Assembly: GCF_900566075.1 (NCBI RefSeq)
Contig: NZ_UPHU01000001.1
Location: forward strand, 4,216,325-4,280,324
Reading direction: 5' to 3'
DNA length: 64,000 nt
From: Mycobacterium pseudokansasii
GTDB taxonomy: Bacteria; Actinomycetota; Actinomycetes; Mycobacteriales; Mycobacteriaceae
The translations under genes and the position numbers were made by a program. Positions 8,895-15,842 of the stretch are shown piece by piece. How positions within the stretch are numbered: position 1 is the first letter of the stretch; each line of letters begins with the position of its first letter. Under the pieces are notes generated by a model that was not told the origin of the DNA, ran no database searches, and worked only from the letters and a program-made list of their open reading frames with translations.

Positions 8895-9896
8895 ATGACC
8901 GCAATGCGAGTGCAACCCAACCATCACGACGTCGACGCCGCCCAGCGCAGCATCGCCGCGCTGTCACATGCGTTCAGCATCAAGGTGGTTGGGCAGGATA
9001 ACCTGCGTGAGTCGCTGTTGATCGGGCTGCTCGCCGGCGGTCATGTGTTGATCGAAAGCGTTCCGGGACTTGCCAAAACGACGGCCGCCAGGGTCATCGC
9101 CGAATCGATCCACGGCCGGTTCCAACGCATTCAATGCACGCCGGACCTGTTACCCAGCGATATTCTCGGTACCCAGGTGTACGAAGCGGAAACAAACTCG
9201 TTCGCCACCCAGCTGGGTCCGGTGCATGCCAACATCGTACTGCTCGATGAGATCAACCGCTCGAGCGCCAAGACTCAAAGCGCGATGCTCGAGGCGATGG
9301 AGGAACGCCAGACCACCATCGCCGGAACGGTCTACCCGATACCGCAGCCGTTCCTGGTGATCGCCACCCAAAACCCGGTGGACCAGGAGGGCACCTATCC
9401 GCTATCAGAGGCCCAGACCGACCGCTTCATGCTCAAAGACATCGTGCACTATCCGACTGCGCAGGAAGAAGTGGAGGTCATGGTCCGCCGCGACGCCGGT
9501 ATCTACGACAAAGACCGTCCGATCGATCCGGCGATCGGACGGGACGATGTGCGCCGGCTACAAGCGGTGGTGCGCGGCATCCACATGGACCCCGCCTTGA
9601 TGCACTACGCAAGCCAACTGGTTGCCGTCAGTCGCAACCCGTCGCAGTTCTTACCGCCGCAGCTGGCCCGAGTGATCGAATACGGCGCCTCGCCGCGGGC
9701 TACCATTGCGTTCTGCGAAAGCGCCCGCGCGCTGGCACTGCTGCGTGGCCGGAACCACGTGCGGCCGGAAGACATTCAGCATCTGGCCCATCGGGTGTTG
9801 GGACATCGGTTAATTCTGGGCTTCGAAGCCAGCAGCGCAAAAATCACCCCGCAAGTCGCGGTCGACGCAATCCTGCAAGCGGTGCGGGTGCCCTGA
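8895..9896 (+). CDS. MoxR-family AAA+ ATPase
   Basis: 333 residues. Walker A is ESVPGLAKT (residues 54-62), Walker B is VLLDE (115-119) followed by INRSSAKTQSAMLEAMEER. A sensor-1 type ATQNP, the EAQTDRF arginine-finger segment and a C-terminal lid domain are present. MoxR ATPases act as chaperone-like remodelling enzymes, usually on VWA-domain partners encoded next door, and that is the case here. ATG 8895 is preferred over GTG 8880 because ggaagg sits 5 bases before it. H37Rv has three MoxR loci that I recall, none at this position. Followed after 9 bases by the DUF58 gene. Confidence 0.92.
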   Translation: MTAMRVQPNHHDVDAAQRSIAALSHAFSIKVVGQDNLRESLLIGLLAGGHVLIESVPGLAKTTAARVIAESIHGRFQRIQCTPDLLPSDILGTQVYEAETNSFATQLGPVHANIVLLDEINRSSAKTQSAMLEAMEERQTTIAGTVYPIPQPFLVIATQNPVDQEGTYPLSEAQTDRFMLKDIVHYPTAQEEVEVMVRRDAGIYDKDRPIDPAIGRDDVRRLQAVVRGIHMDPALMHYASQLVAVSRNPSQFLPPQLARVIEYGASPRATIAFCESARALALLRGRNHVRPEDIQHLAHRVLGHRLILGFEASSAKITPQVAVDAILQAVRVP

Positions 9897-9905
9897 GCAC
9901 ACATC

Positions 9906-10778
9906 ATGGGCAAGCACCTCAATCGGGCCAAATTGTATTTCGGTACCGACACTCGTGGCCTTCTCGACGGAGGTCGTTACGCGTTGCTGCATACCCGCAG
10001 CCTGGAATTCGACGACCTGCGCCCCTATGTGGCCGGCGACGACATCCGCGACATCGACTGGAAAGCCTCCGCGCGCTCCGGGTCGGTACTGATCAAACGC
10101 TATGTCTCCGAAAGGCACCACAAGATCCTGCTGATCGCCGACACCGGCCGGAACATGACCGCGCTGGCACCCAGCGGCGAGGTCAAACGCGACGTCGCGC
10201 TGCACGTGATCGGCGCGATCGGGTTGATCACGCTGGGCCGTTCCGACGAGCTGGGCATCGTGTACGGGGATTCCCGCGGCAGCGCCAACATTCGGGCGCG
10301 CCGCGGCGAAACCCACATCGAGAGCCTGCTGCACCGCTTCTACACCCACACCTGCAGCCAGCCCGCCACCAGTGACATCGTTACCCAATTAACCTACGTG
10401 GCAACGGGTTATCGCCGCCGCATGCTGATCATCGTGATCTCTGATGAACCCGACGCTGATCGCCGGCTCGCCGTCGCGCTGCAACAGCTGTCCGGGCGTC
10501 ACGACCTGATGTGGGCGATGGTCTCCGACATGCCCGCCGTGGGATCCGCCGAGGGCGAACGTGACGGTTACGACGTGGCTACCGGGGGTTATGTCCTCAA
10601 CGGCGCCACTCTGGGGCCCCGCATCGTCGACGCCTATCGTCGCCGCGAAGCCGCTCGGGTCGCTGGACTGGACGAGTTCCTGACAACCCGGGGAGTGCAA
10701 TTCACCCGCATCGGCGGCAGCGCCGAAATACGCGCCAAGATCGTCGCACTGACCGAGGCGTTCCAGCATGCCGGGTGA
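9906..10778 (+). CDS. DUF58 (VWA-fold) protein
   Basis: 290 residues with the DUF58 hallmark EFDDLRPYVAGDDIRDIDWK (about 34-53) followed by a von Willebrand A-like fold. The MIDAS-like position where DxSxS is expected reads D79-T-G-R-N83, so the serines that ligate metal are absent. DUF58 proteins are standard partners of MoxR ATPases. The start is the first ATG in frame, 9 bases after the moxR stop. The last 11 bases overlap the next gene, indicating a tightly coupled operon. Likely cytoplasmic; no transmembrane segment is obvious. Confidence 0.88.
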   Translation: MGKHLNRAKLYFGTDTRGLLDGGRYALLHTRSLEFDDLRPYVAGDDIRDIDWKASARSGSVLIKRYVSERHHKILLIADTGRNMTALAPSGEVKRDVALHVIGAIGLITLGRSDELGIVYGDSRGSANIRARRGETHIESLLHRFYTHTCSQPATSDIVTQLTYVATGYRRRMLIIVISDEPDADRRLAVALQQLSGRHDLMWAMVSDMPAVGSAEGERDGYDVATGGYVLNGATLGPRIVDAYRRREAARVAGLDEFLTTRGVQFTRIGGSAEIRAKIVALTEAFQHAG

Positions 10779-11241
10779 CCTGCTGCGCTACCTCGGCGGG
10801 CCCACCGGGTACTCCGGCTGGTGGTGGCTTGTGGCCGGTGCGTGCGCCGGCGTCGTCATCTGCTACTACGCCGGGGTGTATGTGTGGACCCTGCCCGCCG
10901 CGCGGCTGCGTCGTGTCCCGGTCATCCGCAGCGTGCATTCCTATCTGCTGCGTCGGCGCTTCGCCCGAACGATCACCACTATCGGCGGCCAGTATGGAGC
11001 CGGTCAGCTGTCAGACGGTCAGGCCGCCGCAGCAATCAGCCGCGCGCTGCGCGGCTTCCTGTGCCTGTCCACCGGCGCAGGGGTGCAATACATGCACATC
11101 GACGACATCGCCAAGCATGGCCAACTGGCCTCGGCTACACCGGTATTCGCTGCCCTCAATGACGCCCGGTTCGCAACCGAAAGCATAGACATGCACGGCG
11201 TGATTCGTGCAGCGACGGAGGTGATCCGCACGTGGAGCTGA
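10768..11241 (+). CDS. small membrane protein of the MoxR operon
   Basis: 157 residues. One clear transmembrane helix (about 18-40, WWWLVAGACAGVVICYYAGV) is followed by a basic, probably cytoplasmic, domain of ~110 residues (RRRFARTITTIGGQYGAG, ISRALRGFLCL). Position and topology match the DUF4381-like/BatB-associated small membrane proteins of Bat operons, but I do not recognise the family by sequence. It overlaps the DUF58 gene by 11 bases and the next gene by 10 bases, so it almost certainly works with both. Confidence 0.78.
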   Translation: MPGDLLRYLGGPTGYSGWWWLVAGACAGVVICYYAGVYVWTLPAARLRRVPVIRSVHSYLLRRRFARTITTIGGQYGAGQLSDGQAAAAISRALRGFLCLSTGAGVQYMHIDDIAKHGQLASATPVFAALNDARFATESIDMHGVIRAATEVIRTWS

Positions 11242-12326
11242 GATGGTGGGTCGTTTTTGTCGTCGGCGCCTGCACACTGGCCGCGGTGGTCGTCGCGGCA
11301 CTGCTGGCGCCGATGGCCAAACTCACCAAGGTGCTACGGCCACTGGCCCACGTCGACCGGCTCACGGGGATGCCCGAATACGCTCGTGTGGCGCGCATTC
11401 AATTCTGGTCAATGCTGATCACGCTCGTACTGCTGCTTGCGGTGTTCGCCACAGCACTGGTGACCACCTCCCGACCGGTCGGGTTCTCCTCGGCCAGCCG
11501 CAATTTCGAGTCGGTGCACCCAGAAGACATCATGGTGTGCGTGGGCGAGCCGGTCACCGACCCCACCACCGCCGGACTCTTGGCATACTTCGCCCGGCAG
11601 GTCAAAACATACGACACCCAACGCATCGGTATGACCTCGCCGACGCTGCGTGTCGTGCCGTTGACCCGCGATTACGACTACGCTCGTGCCCAGTTCAGCC
11701 GCTACGCCGGCATGGCGGGCCTTCAGCACCAACTGGAGACCACCAAAGAGCTGCCCGGGCCCCAGGCCGAGGAACTACGCGCGGGTATCAACGGCTTCTC
11801 CCGAGAAGTCAGTTATGCCGACTATGCGCGCAGTGTGCAAGACGTCTTGGCCTTGTGTATGACCGGGTTTCCGTCTTTCGAGGACAAGAGCACCCGCCGG
11901 CGTTCGCTGATCTACTTGGGGTACAGCAGCTTCCGCGCGGCAGCGGAAACCCGTCCGGCGTTGTTTTCTGATCAGCAAGTGAAGGACATGGCCACCGCCG
12001 CGGGTGTGCAGATCAACGTCATCGCCCGCGCTGACGTGGTCAAGTCACCCGAGCAGTCCAATCAGGCGCTGGCTGCGATTGCCAACGCCACCGGCGGCCG
12101 CTACAGCGTCTACAACCCGGCGGGCACGGCCGGTGCCAATCCCGCCGGTACCGACCCCACCCTGGCTGCATTGCTGGACAAGATCCGCGCCAATCCCCCC
12201 AATGTCGTGTTGCCAAGCGGCACAATCATCACCAATCGTTCGTGGGATTACCCTAACGTGCCGCTACTTTGCTCGCTGGCAGTAGCGGGACTGTTGTTCA
12301 TCTCGTTGGCGGTGCTGCGGCGATGA
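11232..12326 (+). CDS. membrane VWA-like protein of the MoxR operon (BatA/B position)
   Basis: 364 residues. Transmembrane helices are near 6-27 and 58-78 at the N-terminus and near 343-360 at the C-terminus, the layout of BatA/BatB proteins. The central soluble region is predicted outside the membrane and has a late IYLGYSSFRAA / INVIARADV / ATGGRYSVYNP pattern similar to the second half of a VWA domain. No DxSxS MIDAS motif is visible (the corresponding strand reads DIMVCVGEPVTD). GTG start overlapping the previous stop by 10 bases. Its own stop overlaps the next ATG (ATGA). Assignment rests on operon context and topology more than sequence. Confidence 0.76.
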   Translation: MELRWWVVFVVGACTLAAVVVAALLAPMAKLTKVLRPLAHVDRLTGMPEYARVARIQFWSMLITLVLLLAVFATALVTTSRPVGFSSASRNFESVHPEDIMVCVGEPVTDPTTAGLLAYFARQVKTYDTQRIGMTSPTLRVVPLTRDYDYARAQFSRYAGMAGLQHQLETTKELPGPQAEELRAGINGFSREVSYADYARSVQDVLALCMTGFPSFEDKSTRRRSLIYLGYSSFRAAAETRPALFSDQQVKDMATAAGVQINVIARADVVKSPEQSNQALAAIANATGGRYSVYNPAGTAGANPAGTDPTLAALLDKIRANPPNVVLPSGTIITNRSWDYPNVPLLCSLAVAGLLFISLAVLRR

Positions 12327-13393
12327 CATTTCAGCCGATCGTGTCCGCCGGCGTGCTGGTCGTCGTCGCCGTCGCGCTCATCACCATCCGCATGGCCGCC
12401 CTCTACCGGGTGCTGGTCCGGACCGGCACCGGCCGTTACCTGCGGGTGGTGCTGCGCTGGGGTGCGCTCACCGCAGCCGGGCTGCTGCTGGTCCTTGCCG
12501 CGGCCCGCCCCGGCCTTCCGCAGGGCGACCCGCATGGGCGAGCCGACACCACGCCAGCCAGTGGCTCCTCGGCCAATGCCAATGTGTTCTTCGTCGTCGA
12601 CCGGTCAGTGGACGGACGCGTCGAGGACTACTCCGACGCCAAGTCACGCATGTCGGGCATCCGCAGCGACATCCTGGCGCTGATCGACCAATATCCGCGC
12701 GCCCGCTTCGAGGTCATCAGCTTTTCGGCCAAGGCCAGCCTGGACTGGCCGCTGTCCGACGATGTCTGGAGCCTCAAACCGTTCGTCAAAGGGCTGTCGA
12801 CTTACACCGAGGTCCCCCAGGATGCGATGTTTCAGGTCAACGTGGCAGCCGCTGACGACCTGCTGCGGACCAAGCTGGCCGAAGCCGGCCAGCAATACCT
12901 CGACTCGAAAAACCTCGTGTTCTATTTCGGCGAGGGCGCCGGCGGCTCACGAGCTGCCCAAGGCGACTTTGATATACCGCACGCAACGATCGCCGGTGGC
13001 GCCGTGCTGGGCTATGGAACCGCTGCCGGCGGACCCATCCCGCAGGCCTACGTCAACGGCGACCGCGTCTACATGTGGGACAAGCAAACCGACCGGGCCG
13101 CGCACTCGGGCCTCAACGAAGGCGCTCTCAAAGCGGTCGCCGGTCAGCTGGGCATGCCGTATTTTCACCGAGACAACGGCCCCATCACCCCCGTCGTGCC
13201 CGCCGTCGACTTGACTGGCTTCCGATCAACCGACTCGCCAGTGATCGCGTCGGCCACGGTGGAGCGCACTGAATTGTATTGGTTGTTCACCGGTCTGGCC
13301 GTCGTACTGACGCTGGGGGAAATCTTTTTGACACTGCGCGAATTCCGCCGCAACCGCATACCGCACCGAGCGAGGCCCGATGCTGCAACGTGA
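12323..13393 (+). CDS. membrane-anchored VWA-domain protein (BatA-like)
   Basis: 356 residues. Two N-terminal helices (about 7-30 and 45-62), a VWA-like domain from about 85 to 300, and a C-terminal helix (about 310-335) with a basic tail. The MIDAS strand reads VFFVVDRSVDG, that is D93-R-S95-V-D97, close to DxSxS but with Asp in the last place. ATG 12323 overlaps the previous stop (ATGA), so the upstream open frame is rejected. Its end overlaps the next gene by 14 bases. Expected to work with the MoxR ATPase and the neighbouring membrane proteins in envelope assembly or stress resistance; this is inferred from Bat-operon context. Confidence 0.82.
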   Translation: MTFQPIVSAGVLVVVAVALITIRMAALYRVLVRTGTGRYLRVVLRWGALTAAGLLLVLAAARPGLPQGDPHGRADTTPASGSSANANVFFVVDRSVDGRVEDYSDAKSRMSGIRSDILALIDQYPRARFEVISFSAKASLDWPLSDDVWSLKPFVKGLSTYTEVPQDAMFQVNVAAADDLLRTKLAEAGQQYLDSKNLVFYFGEGAGGSRAAQGDFDIPHATIAGGAVLGYGTAAGGPIPQAYVNGDRVYMWDKQTDRAAHSGLNEGALKAVAGQLGMPYFHRDNGPITPVVPAVDLTGFRSTDSPVIASATVERTELYWLFTGLAVVLTLGEIFLTLREFRRNRIPHRARPDAAT

Positions 13394-14351
13394 CCCCCGA
13401 ACCGCCGTGCGTCGCACCTGGCAACGCGCGGCGTGGTGGTGGCAGTGCGGGCCGTCCCGGTTGCGGCTGCGCCGACGCCTGGTCGCCTACTCCTCACCGA
13501 TCGCGCTGGTGGCGCTGCTGGCAATCGGAAAGGTCATCTCGACCATGCTGACCGGCGATGCGGCCGTATCGGATTTTGCTCGTCACGACATCGACGCGCT
13601 CCGCGCCGATGTCGCCACGCTGAGCACGCTGAATATCATCGAGCCCGGCCAAGCGGCGTATATCGCCGGTGATCTCGCCGTCCTCGAAGGCCGACTCGAT
13701 GACGCCGAAAGATACTTCACCGATGTCTTCGACCGCAGCAGCAACGCCGGCTCCTGCCCGGCCCGCGTCAACTTGGAGCTGGTTCGCGAGACCCAAGGCG
13801 ACCTGGCGGCTCGCAGTGCCGACATTTCCCGCGCCGAGCAACGCTACAACAGTGCACTGCAACTCATTTCCGGCGCACCGCCGCACTGCTTCCAAGACAA
13901 CACCGACCCCAACCCCGACCGCCGTCGCATCCGTAACGACGCCGCGGCACGGCTGACCGACAAGATCAAAGCGCTGCACCTCCCGCCGAGTCCCCCGCCG
14001 CCTCCACCGCAAACCGCCAACCCCCAGCCACCGCCAACCTCACTGACATCCACGTCACTGCCGGCGCCACCGCCACCCGGTGCCACGTCGACGCCGACAC
14101 CGCCGCCACCGCCGCCCGGGCCCGGCGGCAACGGGCCAGTTTTCGGTCCCGGCGGCGACGGATCAAACGGCGGTCCCGACGTCATCAATGACGTCAGCCC
14201 GGACCGCATCCCGGTGTCCGGCAACGGGTCTGCCCCATCGCACCGCCTCGGCACCGGAGCCGGCAACAATCCGCTCGATCGGCTTCAGAACGCTCTCGGC
14301 GCTGCCGACGCCACCGGCGCCAGCAGCGAAGACACCGCCGCTCACAGCTGA
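13380..14351 (+). CDS. TPR-like membrane protein with proline-rich C-terminus (BatE-like position)
   Basis: 323 residues. A basic N-terminus and one transmembrane helix (about 37-55) precede an alpha-helical region (about 65-200) with TPR-like periodicity (AAYIAGDLAVLEGRLDDAERYF). A low-complexity tail contains two polyproline runs and then a Gly/Asn/Ser-rich end. Last gene of the seven-gene rightward block; it overlaps the previous gene by 14 bases. TPR proteins commonly close Bat operons, which supports the operon reading. Convergent with the second channel gene, 87 bases away. Confidence 0.8.
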   Translation: MLQRDPRTAVRRTWQRAAWWWQCGPSRLRLRRRLVAYSSPIALVALLAIGKVISTMLTGDAAVSDFARHDIDALRADVATLSTLNIIEPGQAAYIAGDLAVLEGRLDDAERYFTDVFDRSSNAGSCPARVNLELVRETQGDLAARSADISRAEQRYNSALQLISGAPPHCFQDNTDPNPDRRRIRNDAAARLTDKIKALHLPPSPPPPPPQTANPQPPPTSLTSTSLPAPPPPGATSTPTPPPPPPGPGGNGPVFGPGGDGSNGGPDVINDVSPDRIPVSGNGSAPSHRLGTGAGNNPLDRLQNALGAADATGASSEDTAAHS

Positions 14352-14438
14352 ACGGCGGGAAAATGGCACCTATACACGCTTCGGGCAGCAGTTTCATTCC
14401 TTAGGGGGCGCCAAACGGCACCCTCAAAGGGCGATAGC

Positions 14439-15842
14439 TCAACCCACCCGCTCACGCCGAGTCACCCGCTGCGCCTTGCTTTGCCGTTCATCGATGAGCC
14501 GGCCCAGCTCTTGCAGCAACAGCGGCTTGTTCATGACCACGTGCTCGAGGTGTTCGCGGTCGATCTCGAGCGCGGTCATCTCCTCCAGTGCCACCGCACC
14601 GGCAGGGTTGGGTTGCCGGGTCAGCGCGGTTACCCCCAAGAACGCGCCCTCGTTGAGCGTGCCGATCGGGACAACCGAACCGTCCTCGGCCGTCGCGGTC
14701 AGGCGAACGCTGCCGGCGATGATGAAGGCCATCCCCTTGGGGACGACGCCCGCGTGCTGCACGATCTCGTCGGCGCCGTAGCGCACCACCCTCGCGTAGG
14801 GAACCAGTGACTGCTGCTCGGTCAGGCCCAGCCGCAACTCCGGGCCCACCACGGTGCGCAACGCGTCCCACACGCGTTCGGTCGTCGAGAATTCGTCGTC
14901 GGACTCGTCAAGGTGAAGGTCTTCTCGTCGGGCGGCGTACCAGACCCACGGCAAGAACGTCGCCTGTGCGGCACCGTCGTCGGCGGGTGATCTCAGCCGG
15001 ACCGTGGTTCGGTACTCGCCGCCGCCCAGTGCGACGGTTTCCGGAATGGTTCCGGGCTTGAGTTGCGGTAGCCCACCGGCTATCCGGGTCAGCATCGCAC
15101 ACACCTGGTTCGGCGCGTCGGCGACGGCGAATTTCGTGGTGATCGTGCACTTGTGCGAGCCACCCGGGCGGGACAAGTTCGTGAACGACGTGGTTGCCAG
15201 CATCGAGTTCGGGGTGATCCGTAAGCCGGTTCCGGTCTCGATGTGGACCGCGCGCCAGTTCACCTCCACGACTCGGCCCCGCGCAGTGGGCGTGTCGAGC
15301 CAATCGTCGATCCGGAACGGCTGCTCGAACAGCATGAACAGTCCCGACACGATCTGGCCCACGGAGTTCTGCAGCATCAGGCCGATGACGACCGAGGTTA
15401 CCCCCAGCGCGGTGAATATGCCCCCGACCCGGACTCCCCAGACGTAGGACAGGATCATCGCCAGGCCGACGCCGATCAGCGCAAACCGGGCCACATCGAG
15501 GAAGATGGTCGGCAGTCGCTTGCGCCAGCTGTCTTCGGGCGCTGATTGGAATACCGTGGCGTTGAGCGCCGACAACAGCATGACCAGCACCAAGAAGCCG
15601 AACAGGGTGGTCAGGATTCGCACCATGCCGTCTTCGGCCCGGATCTGGGACGCCTTCACCAGGAGCAGCAGCAGGGCACCGAGCGGCAGCAGATAGTTAC
15701 GCAGCAGGTTCACCTGCCTGGCCAGGTGGCTCTTGCGGCGCACCAGTGTGTTGTGCAACTCCGTGAGGATGATCAGCCCGGCCGGCAATCCGATGGCGAT
15801 GGCGACGGCCCAGTAGAACCACGGTGCACTGAAAACATTCAT
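14439..15842 (-). CDS. MscS-type channel with C-terminal cNMP-binding-like domain, copy 2
   Basis: 467 residues, the same length as copy 1 and clearly paralogous throughout (MNVFSAPWFYWAVAIAIGLP against MNIFSASWFYWAVSVALGLP). The pore/beta region is the most conserved part (GLMLQNSVGQIVSGLFMLFE). The nucleotide-binding fold again lacks the cassette Glu (V404) and any Arg in the loop (PNPAGAVALEE), so it has drifted independently but in the same places as copy 1. Start 15842 overlaps the stop of the upstream cyclase-like gene (ATGA). H37Rv has, as I recall, a single Rv2434c at this locus. Confidence 0.88.
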   Translation of the reverse strand: MNVFSAPWFYWAVAIAIGLPAGLIILTELHNTLVRRKSHLARQVNLLRNYLLPLGALLLLLVKASQIRAEDGMVRILTTLFGFLVLVMLLSALNATVFQSAPEDSWRKRLPTIFLDVARFALIGVGLAMILSYVWGVRVGGIFTALGVTSVVIGLMLQNSVGQIVSGLFMLFEQPFRIDDWLDTPTARGRVVEVNWRAVHIETGTGLRITPNSMLATTSFTNLSRPGGSHKCTITTKFAVADAPNQVCAMLTRIAGGLPQLKPGTIPETVALGGGEYRTTVRLRSPADDGAAQATFLPWVWYAARREDLHLDESDDEFSTTERVWDALRTVVGPELRLGLTEQQSLVPYARVVRYGADEIVQHAGVVPKGMAFIIAGSVRLTATAEDGSVVPIGTLNEGAFLGVTALTRQPNPAGAVALEEMTALEIDREHLEHVVMNKPLLLQELGRLIDERQSKAQRVTRRERVG

